Source of the DNA: Hymenopellis radicata
Taxonomy: Eukaryota; Basidiomycota; Agaricomycetes; Agaricales; Physalacriaceae
Assembly (NCBI GenBank): GCA_015501595.1
Contig: JADNRX010000103.1
Coordinates: 90,590-154,589 of the forward strand
Direction: 5' to 3'
Length of the DNA: 64,000 nt
Below, one piece after another: positions 33,784 through 47,088 of this stretch. The translations under genes and the position numbers were made by a program. The first letter of the stretch is position 1, and the number at the start of each line of letters is the position of its first letter. The notes under the pieces are model-generated. The model had not been told where the DNA came from and ran no database searches. It was given only the letters and a program-made list of their open reading frames with translations.

Positions 33784-34810
33784 CCTCGCGCCCATAGAGC
33801 GCAACGCAGCCTTTTGACTGGGCGAAAGAACAGAAGGTGAGATGTTTCTTTTGTCGAAATGTCAACGTGACCGATGGGATATCTTAGACCAAAGGAAATG
33901 CCCCGCCTTCGTTTGTGTCTACCCACCTTGGCGCTGGGGAGGACGAGAACGTTGTAAAATATGGCGCAATGTCGCTTTATTCAGCAGGTTCAGGCACGGT
34001 CAGTCTGATACCTGTTTTTTTGCTCCTACTTATGTCCTCGAGTTGTAGACGGTCATTACCATTTACGTCTTCTTCAAGGCGATGCTGCTGTATCCTTCTG
34101 TTCAAGCCAAAGCCCAGCGCGAAATCGATACGGTTATTGGACTGGACCGGGTTCCTTTGCTTGCTGACCGCCAGGCGGGAAAGCTGCCTTACATCGAAGC
34201 AGTCTTGTGCGAAGTGTTTCGGTGGCACACTGCGTTTCCCAGCGGGCTGCCTCACGCTACTTCCCAGGATGATGTCTACGAGGGACATGTGATTCCAAAG
34301 GGCGCGATTGTGCTGCCCAATTTGTGGTAAGCCTTTCATCTCCCACTGCTACTTGGCGACTGACCACACGAAGGCAAATGTGCCACGATCCAGACGTGTA
34401 CCCGAGCCCCGAGCACTTTGACCCAGAGCGCTTTTTGGGCGCAAATCCGCAACCGGATCCGCGGGAGATTATGTTCGGGTTTGGGAGGAGAGTCTGTGTT
34501 GGTTGGTCGTTGCCGTTTGTTTGGCGCGGGCGAATGTGACTGACGTGGCTCTGTAGGTCGGGCTCTCACGGAGGCGTCTGTCTTTTTATCTATCGCTATG
34601 ACTCTGGCCGTCTTCAATGTGTCAAAGGCAACTTGTTCAAAGGACGATGTTGCTGTGTCGGTTGAGCAGTTGCCGGGTATGGTGAGGTTCGTGCGGTCCT
34701 CGTCGATCTTGATTGAGCTTAATGACTGCAGTCAAACGGCCCCCTTTCGGTGCTCTATCGAGCCGCGCAGCGCACGAGCGCTGGAATTGCTGCGCACAGA
34801 TCTAGATTGA

Positions 34811-35627
34811 AAGCCGTATATCGCTTTGGGCCTGTAATACACGATGATTTAAATTCATCAGGAAGGAAGTTGAATGAACACTTCACCGTCCGGCTGCGGA
34901 CATTCTAGATGTCCTCCATCATTGCAGAATCTCCCACATAATCTTTCTGTCAGAATGCGACTCTCGTACGGTGCATTCGGAGATGCATTGCGGCAATCGT
35001 CGTCTCGGCCGCTTGAGGGGTTTTATGCTCAACGGAATGAGTAGGCCTGCGCTTAGGTAGCTCGAGACGGATGGATTTTGTTTCCTGGAAGAGAGTCCTA
35101 CTTTGTTTGATCAGGTTTAGATTGGTTGTACTTACTTTTACTAAGTATGAGTATGAGTATGCGTTGGGGCTGACTGTAACGTTGGTAGAATTTACGATGT
35201 GTCTATCGACGGTACTTTGGTAACGAAGAACTGAAACAGAGAAGACACGCCGGGGAACGAGTTGACGGTCCATTAAGAATCAAATGCGATTGCGAAACGC
35301 GTAGAATAGGCGATACTTTGTGTGCAGTGCATTACTATCTAGGTTAAATTGGAAAGAAGAGCAGAAAAGTAGCGGCCGAGTTCAAGGGTGACCCAAGAAC
35401 AAGTTCACGATACTCCCCAATTATATACTGAAGGATACCGAGAGCGCCAGGGGACACCCGGTTTAGAAAGATGGTCGAGAACCTCGGGGAAGGTGATAGA
35501 ATCGTGACGCCACGTATGTGACAATTTATCAGCATTCGGTCACGCCTTGGACGCGCGTCCTTCGCTAGTCTCTTTATAACAGGGCTGACCCTTTTACTTT
35601 ATAACCACCACCTTTTCACGACTCGAC
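34811..35627. other. Intergenic, promoter of CDC48
   Basis: No coding frame accepted. Two T/A-rich elements, tttataac near 35,572 and tttataacc near 35,599, lie just upstream of the CDC48 ATG and could act as core promoter. A short gagtat repeat occurs near 35,150. Confidence 0.4.
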
Positions 35628-38548
<2,921 letters not shown>

Positions 38549-39037
38549 AAGAACTGTGAAGATGATTTTTTACCTTTGTATTGTCGTAATAGCTGGACCG
38601 ATAATTTCATATTCCTTAGACTCATATAGGTGTAGATCAGTTGAGGAAGAGGGTATGTGACCAGAAGTGTGGCGCAAAATCTTTAAGTTGTCATAGGAGC
38701 GAGGAGGGACATTGTAGTTTCTTCTTTTCAATATGCAAGGAGAAGAATTGGCAGTAGCTGAGCTATCGTATAAGAGGTAGCGGAACATGTGGCGTGTTTG
38801 TTAGAACTACGACGTTTGAGTTAGTGAAGGGTTTCCAAGACCACGACGATGGCCCATAATTGATAGCAAGGTCAAAAAGGTTCGTAATAATTAAGTAGAG
38901 CAAACAATTAGTCCACATGTTTATGAAATATGGTATCACGACGTTGATATTCTTCACCAAGAACTGCCAAAAGGAATGCTACAACTCCAAGTGCAAGACC
39001 AACGTGTTCCGGAACATCTGGAAGGAGAGAAGCGCGT
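38549..39037. other. Convergent intergenic region
   Basis: About 490 A/T-rich bases between the 3' ends of CDC48 (+) and the secreted-protein gene (-). No coding frame or repeat recognised. Confidence 0.45.
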
Positions 39038-39790
39038 TTAGAAAGAGTGGGGGTATGCGTTCCAGGTAGCGAAGTAGGCGCTGTTCACCGACGCCGGCGA
39101 CGTGTTGTCGTTCCAATTATGACCGCCGACAGCGACGATGCTCTGGCCAACGTCAGCACCGGAGAAGCCAAAGTCGTGTCGGAAGCAGTGGAGGTTTCGG
39201 GGGTATACGTACCACAGACAACGCGCCATGATCCTCTTCGAAGAACGTGGCCCGCGATGACGGCGTCGTAGCCGACTTGGTGCGGCGGAGGTCGTGGCTG
39301 AACCCCCCCCCAGGCTCGCGTGGAACTGCTCGAATCTACCAATCCACAACTCAGCCCCATGATAAGAAAGAGTTGAAGAGAAAGAACAGGAACGACATAC
39401 ACAACGTCCTGCGTCTCCACCTCGCACACCAGCTCCGCGATAACGCGCTTGGCCAGCTCAACCAGGCGCTGCTGAATAACCTCAATAGCCTGCGCATGAC
39501 AGACCACCTCCTCCTGCTGCACGACGACCTGCTCAAAGGTCGAGTGAGCAAAGTCGTCGACGCCGTAGAAGGCGTCATAGTTGGACAAGGACGCGTGGCC
39601 GCCCCAGTTGTCGAACGAGACGGCGTGGTGGTTGCCTAACGCAAAGTACCATCCACGCTGGGCTGCTTGTAAGGGTGAGTCAAGGAGCTGGATGGCCCGG
39701 AGAGGACGTACCTAAACCCGGGCTGGAGACGACGCTGGTGGGCATCAAAGTGAGGGAGATGAGTGAGATCGCCGTGAATTTGGAGAACAT
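39038..39790 (-). CDS. Small secreted protein of an uncharacterised basidiomycete family
   Basis: ATG 39790 opens a signal peptide (MFSKFTAISLISLTLMPTSV). After one intron comes FALGNHHAVSFDNWGG, SLSNYDAFYGVDDF, then QVVVQQEEVVCHAQAIEVIQ, QRLVELAKRVIAELVCEVET, FEQFHASLGG, FSHDLRR, QVGYDAVIAGH, and after the last intron FGFSGADVGQSIVAVGGHNW with NTSPASVN. The stop is TAA at 39,038. From memory this pattern belongs to a family common in Agaricomycetes and without known function; two conserved Cys (VVCHAQ, LVCEVE) could pair. Two frame breaks fall in the QFHASLGG exon: a run of nine G at about 39,303-39,311 is of the wrong length, and one more base is off near 39,290. Both look like homopolymer errors. 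Confidence 0.7.
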
Positions 39791-40025
39791 TGTTGATTGT
39801 GAATGAGCTGCGAAGTAATTGAATCAGCGCCAAGCTCCTTGAAGACGAGATGGAGGGACTTGCTTCAAGTTGTTGAAAAAAATCCAGTGCCCAAGAGAAT
39901 TGAATATTGAAGAATGAATGAAAGAACGAATGAATGACACAAAAGGACGACCTGGCCAAAGTTTGTCGGAAGGAGGAAAGGAGAAGTAGCAGTAGTTGAT
40001 GAGCATAAGTGCTGCGAACCCGTGG

Positions 40026-40034
40026 CTTTTATAG
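40026..40034 (-). promoter_or_regulatory. TATA box of the secreted-protein gene
   Basis: On the minus strand the sequence reads CTATAAAAG, about 240 bases before ATG 39790, followed by a pyrimidine-rich leader. It fits a TATA promoter with a long 5' untranslated region. Confidence 0.5.
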
Positions 40035-41215
40035 ATAGTCACCACGAGTAAACGTATAGGTCTACCACGTACGACAGTTGAAGGCGCGCTCAGTGCATCA
40101 TTCACTAGCTGTGAAACGTATTGGACAGAGCGGCCGGCATGATAAGGATAAGCAGCAGATCCTTAGCCTCCTCGTCAGTCGAGGATCTTGAAGACAGAGA
40201 GCATAAGTATACCTTAGTACGCCGGTGCACGGAGTTGTGAGTGAGAACAACGGTGACGTGTGGAAAGTCGACGAACATAAGGAGTAGCTTGGAGCCAAAT
40301 CGCTGCATGCTAGTCTGAATAAACATCTCCCGGCGAAAGGAAAGTGACAGTGGGCGCGAGTGGAATGAGAGGTATGTATGCATTCATGCGATGTCTGTCA
40401 GAACAAGTCGGAAGTCGTTATGGGTGCTTGCCGTTTCTCTTGGCGCAGATTAAGAGAGCAGAAAGTCGATGATTGTTGGATACTTGACGTGCGAGTTAAT
40501 GCTCTGACATGGCCAGTGGGACAAGATTAATTGCCAACGAACAATAGCTGTCTGCCCTAACGGCGTGTCGCATTCCGTGAGGGTTTAAACGAGCTTTCGT
40601 CAGGTAGTACGACCAAACCTTCGGACTAGGTAGTAAACGACAGTGACAGGGAATGAAATGGAGCCCTTGAACGTTTGAACGCGAGAATTGCCTGAGCGTT
40701 CTGAAGAAAAGAGGTTTCGATCAAATTATGTCATCGTCTCTTGTCTTCCTCCATATCCATCGCCCAAGAGGAATCGTCTAGGAACGGTATTGCGAGTACT
40801 ACTATCACCTAGTTACTACTCGTTGCTCTCCATGCCCTTCACAAGACTACTCGGAGATCATTACTGAATCCAAATTGAATCGCTATCATTGGTCAACTTA
40901 GTTTTAAGCTTTAAGCTTGCTGCGCAACAACTAGGTGATAAAAGGAAGTACGCCCCACATTTGGGCGCCAGTCGCCTTTCCCTTCTGACTCTGACGACTT
41001 CTACACAACGACTGTGTTCAGATTCGGTATGTCTGGTCGAACCCATTTGATGGCTTGCCTCGTTTATTGACACTGACCTAGGTTTGGGCCAACATTTTGT
41101 GCAGTCCTGTTGGCTCCCATAGGCCACGTCGTCGGGTCCGAAAATCTGACCGCATTGATCTTGCCTCCCTGCGTTGAATTCACCCCTTCCCTTCCTTTCC
41201 TTCGTCTACTACGCC
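40035..41215. other. 1.2-kb divergent intergenic region
   Basis: Upstream DNA of the secreted protein (-) and the first F-box gene (+). The phrase ttcgatc-attatgtcatcg near 40,715 recurs near 43,182 upstream of the second F-box gene, so part of the promoter was duplicated with the gene. No other gene seen. Confidence 0.45.
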
Positions 41216-42748
41216 ATGTCGCAAAAATCGGCTTCGTGCGTAACGGACGCCGATGTCTGGGATACTCTCCGCTATATGAAGACACCCCCAGTGAGAGCGG
41301 CCGATGAGTTGGACATCTTACAATCCGAAGTGGACATCTCTGACCAGAGGATCGCTGCTCTCCAAACGATATTCCACCTTGTTATCACGAATGAGAAGCG
41401 GCGTCGGGAAGAGCTTTTCACCCAACTCGAACGGCGTCGCGGAATGTATGCGCCGGTTCGCGCCCTTCCGCGCGACATCCTCATCCGCATCTTTCACCTC
41501 GCTACCACTGTCGCACTGAACGTTGACTTTGGCGTGCCGCGAGTCCTTTGTCAAGTGTGTTTCTACTGGAGGGATGTCGTCATGTCTACCAGCGCACTGT
41601 GGTCGGCTGTGTATTTGCGTGTGCCAGTTCGAGAACGGGACGTCCCAAAGTTGGAAGTTTTTCTAGAGCGATCTCGCGGCCACCCATTGGATCTGCAGTT
41701 GTTGGGGCGAAGTCGCGAAATACCGCTCTGCTTGAGAAAGCAGAGTCGTCGAATACGATTCCTCCAGGTCTCTGGCGCTTTCCTATACAGAGTACTTGGA
41801 AGCTTTATGGAGAAGGGTCGATGCGAGATACGCTTACCTCTTCTTAAGAACGTAGTTCTTACCCCGGACTACTGTCCCGAGCCCGCTTTTCAATTTGACC
41901 TCCCACAAGGTTCAAAGCAACCAATTCTCGACGCACCTCTCCTAACGAGAATGGATCTGTACTTCACCAGGGTGGGATATATCATGCAGATGCCGCCATC
42001 CCTTACCCATTACGAGGCTGAGGTCCAAATCGCCTCTGACTTTGATGTCCTTGTAGACTGCCCTAAACTCCTCCATGTATGCTTGTTCCGCGAGGATCGT
42101 GAGGGTCCTCTTCAGGGACCTACACACCGCATTCATAACCTTTCCATTCAGAGAATCACCGTCACTTCCGACGACTTCGAGATTCTGAATTTCCTCCTCC
42201 TTCCCAATCTGAAGGAGCTTGAAATAAGAACGGTCTCCAAGATAGATGATATCAACTGTATCTCCTCTTTCATCGACGCTTCTCAGTGTACCATCGACAG
42301 AGTGGCATCATTATCCTTTGACAGCGAAGCTGCAGCATATTGCTCGTTCCTCGACCTGGGTCGAACATGGCTTTCATCGGTTACCAAGCTTGCCGTAGTG
42401 GATCTCGACGATGACAACTCGAATTACATGGAGTTTTATGCACAGTTGTCCCATACTCCAGACCGAGCAGCTGCATTTCCTCGCCTCACCATTCTCAGTG
42501 TAGATGTTGAAGATCTATTCTATGGAAAGGATCAGTCAATAAGCCTCGGAATAATGATTGAGCAAGGCCTCAAGGCAATGCTCCAATCTCGGGATCATTT
42601 TTCCTCGACTTCACAATGCGACAGTCCCCGCCTTGAGGAACTTCATCTGCCGGGTCTACCCAAAGAGCAGCTTGCCACGTTGCCGCAGCTTTTAGAAATT
42701 GACAGCTTACAGTTCTCTATTTCGTATCCCGAATGGCTGTGCCCTTGA
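41216..42748 (+). CDS. F-box-like protein, intronless, 510 aa (tandem copy 1)
   Basis: One open frame from ATG 41216 (MSQKSASCVTDADVWDTLRY) to TGA 42748. Residues about 35-75 form a heptad-like helix (QSEVDISDQRIAALQTIFHL). The F-box-like core is APVRALPRDILIRIFHLAT, followed by VCFYWRDVVMSTSALWSAVY. The rest is a leucine-rich part with recurring blocks (PLLTRMDL, DFDVLVDCPKLLHVCLF, LLLPNLKELEIRTV, FPRLTILSVDVE, PRLEELHLPGLP). Such proteins may act as substrate adaptors of SCF ubiquitin ligases, and Agaricomycetes have hundreds of them; targets are unknown. The gene at 43,381 is a paralog on the same strand. The frame is clean over 1.5 kb. Confidence 0.8.
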   Translation: MSQKSASCVTDADVWDTLRYMKTPPVRAADELDILQSEVDISDQRIAALQTIFHLVITNEKRRREELFTQLERRRGMYAPVRALPRDILIRIFHLATTVALNVDFGVPRVLCQVCFYWRDVVMSTSALWSAVYLRVPVRERDVPKLEVFLERSRGHPLDLQLLGRSREIPLCLRKQSRRIRFLQVSGAFLYRVLGSFMEKGRCEIRLPLLKNVVLTPDYCPEPAFQFDLPQGSKQPILDAPLLTRMDLYFTRVGYIMQMPPSLTHYEAEVQIASDFDVLVDCPKLLHVCLFREDREGPLQGPTHRIHNLSIQRITVTSDDFEILNFLLLPNLKELEIRTVSKIDDINCISSFIDASQCTIDRVASLSFDSEAAAYCSFLDLGRTWLSSVTKLAVVDLDDDNSNYMEFYAQLSHTPDRAAAFPRLTILSVDVEDLFYGKDQSISLGIMIEQGLKAMLQSRDHFSSTSQCDSPRLEELHLPGLPKEQLATLPQLLEIDSLQFSISYPEWLCP

Positions 42749-42819
42749 CTATTAGTTAGATCTAGTCATACCTATGAATGTAGGAGTAAATAGTAACAAT
42801 GTATAGCATTACTCTGACT

Positions 42820-43020
42820 ATGACGGCGGCAACTGAGACGAGTTCAACTGAGAGCCCAGATTGCCTATCGTGCCCCTTCGACGATCTGCTCGCTCTCCTG
42901 CGCCTCTTGTTCCTCCCTGGTGGTTGCCTTCCTTGGCGTCGGATTAGTAATATCATCGCACCGCTCAGCCTCCTTGCAAAGTTCGTTCTCGACTTTCGAA
43001 GGGAGCAAGTCGCCAGGTAG
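42820..43020 (-). pseudogene. Relic of the CWC27 3' end
   Basis: The minus strand here is similar to the last coding part of CWC27 at 44,915-45,080 (roughly 70 percent by eye). On the plus strand gacgatctgctcgctctcct matches gacgatctcatcgccctctt, followed by gttcctccctggtggttgcc against gttcctcctccatggcgatt. Translated, the relic gives KEAERCDDITNPTPRKATT where CWC27 has RKAERDYEVIDPRARKAIA. It sits right after F-box copy 1, just as the true CWC27 end sits right after F-box copy 2, so the duplicated unit included the tail of the convergent gene. Confidence 0.75.
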
Positions 43021-43380
43021 CCTGTTGGTGCCACCGACTTAGGAACCCCAGACCGACTGCGATGGGGGATTTCGCAGATCGAATGTGACGCCGGGAAGAA
43101 TTGAAGGAGGACCTTGAACTCAACCTGAGCAGGCTGGCGTGAACTGGGCGCACATGGGCTCCCAAGCAGCGTTCTCTACGGAGTTCGATCGCATTATGTC
43201 ATCGGACTCAAGTCGTTGTTTTCCTCTCATCCACGATTTGGTATGTCTTACTGAGTCTCCATTAGCTCTGTATCAGGCTCTCACTGACACAATCTGAAGC
43301 TGCTTGCGCAGACCACTTTTTACTCGGCCAGAAGTTCTGAACACGCCGCCTTTGCCTGCCCACCTTTCCCCTCCCCGAAC

Positions 43381-44823
43381 ATGTCCCCTACGCTTCTATC
43401 AGATTCCGATGTCTGGAGTATCCTACGCTACATGATTCATCCTCCCTCCGCCGTAGCGGTCAGCGATGCCATCGACGTCCTTGAATCCAACTTGGTCGCC
43501 ATCGATCGGCAGATCAGGTCTCTGGAAACGGTATTCGACCTGGTTCTTGAGAATCTAAAGCGCCATCGAGATGGGCTCCGTACACAGATAGAGCGGCGCA
43601 GCGGGTTACTTGCGCCAGTCCGTGTCCTTCCTCGCGACGTCCTCATTCACATCTTCTCTATTGCCAACACGGACAATATCTCCACATCCATTGCTGAATC
43701 CCCTCGATATTGGCCTCCCTGGTGCAGCTTTGAAACACCACGGGCCCTCTCGGCAGTGTGCTTTTGGTGGCGGGACATAATGATGTCTACGCCAATGTTA
43801 TGGTCAAACGTCTACGTGTCGCTCCCCATTAATAAGAAGCGCATCCCGCATATGGAGGCTTTTCTCGAGCGATCTCAAAATCATTCTTTGGATCTGGCCA
43901 TCGAAGTGCGAAGAGGGCCCATAGAAGCCTGTCTTGCGAAGTATGCCTCTCGAATCAGATACCTTCACCTCACATTTGAACGGACATGTTCGGTTTCCGA
44001 AGCTATCAAGGGCGTTTTTGGCGAGTGCACTGGGCCACTTCCGTTTCTCGAGGAAGTCGTCATCTCTAGTACATGTTCCTTATACGACATCCCCCGTGAC
44101 ATCCCAGACGGATCGCTTCAGCCATTCCTCCAAGCACCGATTCTGCAAATGATGGATCTCTCCTTGACCAATCTCCAATATACCATGCAGATGCCCATTT
44201 CTCTCACACATTACAAGGGTTTCTTCCACTTGCGCTCTGATTTTGACCTACTCCTACATTGCCCTAACCTGATCCACGTCGCCTTCTTCCTCAACGCCTC
44301 TAGTCCCTTCCTCATGGAAAAGGCGGACCGGCGCATCCGCCACTGTTCCATTCAAAAGGTGTACGCTTATCTGTATACAATCCTAGATTTCCTTCTCCTT
44401 CCCAACTTGGAAGACTTGGAGATGGGACAAGTGAGCAGGACAAAGGAGATTGACCGGCTTTCCGCATTCCTGCAGCTCTCCCAGTGCACTCTCCTGCGAT
44501 TGAGTATTTATTACACCGCCGAAGCCTCTGGCGCCTTTTTCAAGCTTAGTCGGACTGTGTTGTCATCCGTCATGGATTTGACCATCGAATCATCCTCTTC
44601 GGAAGAAACTCAAATCCTCGTCGACCAACTTTCCCATACAACGACCAAAGCGGGTGCATTTTCGCGCCTGACCACGCTATGCATTTGTATTCAATACGTA
44701 ATCAACGAGAGTGAAGTATCCCTTCTTGAAACAATACAGGAATCACGACAGGATGCCTTGGCTTCTCAGTGGAATACCGCCACACTGACATCGTTTCGAT
44801 TGACGCGATCCAGAGGAGAATAG
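43381..44823 (+). CDS. F-box-like protein, intronless, 480 aa (tandem copy 2)
   Basis: A single frame from ATG 43381 (MSPTLLSDSDVWSILRYMIH) to TAG 44823. It is a paralog of the upstream gene with the same order: helical segment (AIDRQIRSLETVFDLVLENL), F-box-like APVRVLPRDVLIHIFSIANT, AVCFWWRDIMMSTPMLWSNV, then leucine-rich repeats (ILQMMDLSLTNLQYTMQMPI, DLLLHCPNLIHVAFFLNAS, LLLPNLEDLEMGQV). It is about 30 residues shorter at the C-terminus than copy 1. It is convergent with CWC27, with 91 bases between stops. Likely role is again an SCF adaptor, by family only. Confidence 0.8.
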   Translation: MSPTLLSDSDVWSILRYMIHPPSAVAVSDAIDVLESNLVAIDRQIRSLETVFDLVLENLKRHRDGLRTQIERRSGLLAPVRVLPRDVLIHIFSIANTDNISTSIAESPRYWPPWCSFETPRALSAVCFWWRDIMMSTPMLWSNVYVSLPINKKRIPHMEAFLERSQNHSLDLAIEVRRGPIEACLAKYASRIRYLHLTFERTCSVSEAIKGVFGECTGPLPFLEEVVISSTCSLYDIPRDIPDGSLQPFLQAPILQMMDLSLTNLQYTMQMPISLTHYKGFFHLRSDFDLLLHCPNLIHVAFFLNASSPFLMEKADRRIRHCSIQKVYAYLYTILDFLLLPNLEDLEMGQVSRTKEIDRLSAFLQLSQCTLLRLSIYYTAEASGAFFKLSRTVLSSVMDLTIESSSSEETQILVDQLSHTTTKAGAFSRLTTLCICIQYVINESEVSLLETIQESRQDALASQWNTATLTSFRLTRSRGE

Positions 44824-44914
44824 CACAATTACCTACAGACAGATTTAGATGTATCGACAGAACAGTCCTTGTTCACGTAGTTTAGAAAGAAACAACCAAC
44901 CACTTGTCTTCGTT

Positions 44915-46852
44915 TCAGCCCAGAGGACTACCGTCTCCCATGCCCTTGGACGATCTCATCGCCCTCTTACGCTCTCGTTCCTCCTCCATGGCGATTGCCT
45001 TTCTTGCCCTCGGATCAATAACCTCGTAGTCTCGCTCCGCCTTCCTGCTCTCCTCCCCGTCATCCTTCGGGAAATGCAGAGCATGGCTCAAAAACCCAAT
45101 ATCGTCATCAACCTCCATCCCTGGGTCTTCCTCCCCGACAGGCGGATTCCCCCCATCCCCGCCTTCCCCCACGGCAATAGCGGGCTCGTCGTCGTCCAGC
45201 GCCATTGTATTCTGCAACGCACCCCGGAACGAGTTGAGCGCGGCGAGCACGTCCCCTTCGTCCTTCTTTTTACCTTTCTTGTGCAGTCCGCGACCCTTGC
45301 TGTACTTGGACAGCTCTTCTTCCAAGTACGACCGTTTTGCTTTCTTCTTCGACGGCTCGTCGTCGCTATCATTACCATCCCGCTTCTTGTTCAGCTTCCG
45401 AATATCCGCTTCCATCTTCTCAATCTCAGTCTTGCGTGCCATCTGGTCCGCCGTCTGACTCTTCGCGTGCTGCTCGCGGATTTTCGTGAGATCATCAGCA
45501 GCCTTCTTCTTGGGTTTCTCGGCCTGTTACAATGGCAATCAGAATGCAAATGGCTTACGGTTGGAGAAACCACTTACCGCAGGTTTATCACTAGCTGCTT
45601 TTGAGCTCATTGGAGGTTTAGTTACAAAGTCCGGTACTTTCATGACCGGCTCAGGATCCTCTTGTACTGAACAATTGTTAGATCCAAATGGATTAGGCCA
45701 ATCAACACACATACGGTCAGGTCGGACTATGGTCTTTTTCTTGAACACCACTTCCTGGCCTTCCTCATCATCAAAGCTGAGCAGTTGAACATTTCTGATA
45801 ACATGGTCAGAGACTCTCATGAGTTGAGTATTGTTGAACACTTACTTTTTAGCACCTTTCCTCCGCTCCATTTCCTCTCGCTCCCGCTGAGATTGCTCCT
45901 TTGCCCGTTGCTGAGCACGCTTTTCCTCGGCTGTGATTCGTGGGACAATATCATCGAAAGGGTTCTCCAGTATACGGATACCCCTGATCTTCGGCGGACT
46001 ACAAGGCAATTAGACCTTCCGGATGTGCAGTAAATGAAGGGCGACAAACTATACCGGCCGTTCATCCTCACCGATCTCTACGAACGGTCTTCAATACGAA
46101 GAATAGATTACAGGTAATACGCCTACCCATTTCACCGATTTTCATGACATCTGTTGGTTTGTGTTAACCAGGATGGAGGGAAAGCCATTCGGTAAACGCA
46201 CTGTATACCGTGTCACCGACGCATCTCCCGAAAAGTGTATGCTTCCCGTGGAGTTCATCGGCTCTGTCTGAACATAATTCAGTGATCATTCTGAAATGAG
46301 GACCGTGTCGCACCAAGAGTGATAATGAATTGAGAATCATTCGAATTTTTCGTTCCGTTATTAGCCATAGCGACGAGTCCTCTGTGAGCGAATCGCAGTC
46401 GCGGGTGTATCTCGTCCTCAAAGACATCTACGACGCTGATATCAGCGTCCAGTCAAGTATAGACAAATACGGCACACCTCCGTAAAACGATTCCCTCCCG
46501 CCCCAGTTCCTGTCCTGTCACCCGTCTGCACCAAGAATCCTGGTACTACCCTTCGTTACGGTCAACCTCACATCCAGGAGTAAAGACAAATTATGCGCAC
46601 CGATGGAATATAACGCCATCATAGTATCCTGCCAGCAAACCAGCATTAACACGTACGTCCAAAGACGAAGATTTGAACTCACAGACCCTCCATAGCCAGT
46701 GCCAGAAAGTTGCGACATGTTTTCGGTGTTTCCTGTTGGGATAATTAGGCAAGAAAGACGCGCGATTAGGCGGCACACCTTGGCCAGAGCTCCATTTCAA
46801 TCTCTCCCACAGTTGTGTCGATAATCACTCGTCCGTTGGTCGGCAGCGCCAT
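44915..46852 (-). CDS. CWC27: Spliceosomal cyclophilin CWC27, one frame break
   Basis: Cwc27 is a cyclophilin-type protein of the activated spliceosome. Exons from ATG 46852 give [138 protein letters not shown] and RILENPFDDIVPRITAEEKR. The C-terminal extension is a charged coiled coil (EQSQREREEMERRK, ARKTEIEKMEADIRKLNK, KGRGLHKKGKKKDEGDVLAA) ending with DDDIGFLSHALHFPKDDGEE and ERDYEVIDPRARKAIAME, family signatures. Stop at 44915. One base is missing in the GGG-rich TGTGGGRESF region near 46,490, a G run. All other joins keep frame. Confidence 0.85.
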
Positions 46853-47088
46853 GATGGTGGTAGAAAGGAAAGGTTGGCAAGCCGTCGGGAAGAGCGCTGT
46901 CGTGACGAAGTGCCACATGACGTGACAGAAACCCATATTCCGGACCGCAGGTCACCGCACGTACTCGTGGCGCGTGTTTGTATAGTCGCCTACTTCTATC
47001 ACCACCACCAGCTTCATTTATCACCGTATCATAACAAAGGTGTGCTTTATCCTATATCCTTCCCTCCTTTCAACAGCTCATCATCGCC

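Larger units (their letters stand above)
30745..34810 (+). pseudogene. Cytochrome P450 gene split by a 2.1-kb insertion
   Basis: The first half (30,745 to about 31,660) holds a membrane anchor (LYLPLFVFAICGLLLAKH), the hinge FLPPGPKGWPIVGNLFDLP, LLDTRSAMYSDRPPFPMIE, HRRLVHKVIG, IVLRITYGYNV and KQTVDYIAHY. The second half resumes at about 33,812 with QPFDWAKEQK, then FVSTHLGAGEDENVV, YIEAVLCEVFRWH (ExxR), [12 protein letters not shown] and the heme loop [10 protein letters not shown], ending at TGA 34,810. In the two intact paralogs at 53,789 and 57,741 these two ends are adjacent. The I-helix motif AGSDT has become AGSGT, losing the acid used in oxygen activation. The insertion carries stops in all frames, so unless removed as a very long intron the gene is dead. 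Confidence 0.85.

Noticed and set aside
41174..41215. Extension of the first F-box frame upstream of ATG 41216
   Set aside because: The extra codons begin at TTG, not ATG; paralog copy 2 also starts at the position equivalent to ATG 41216.
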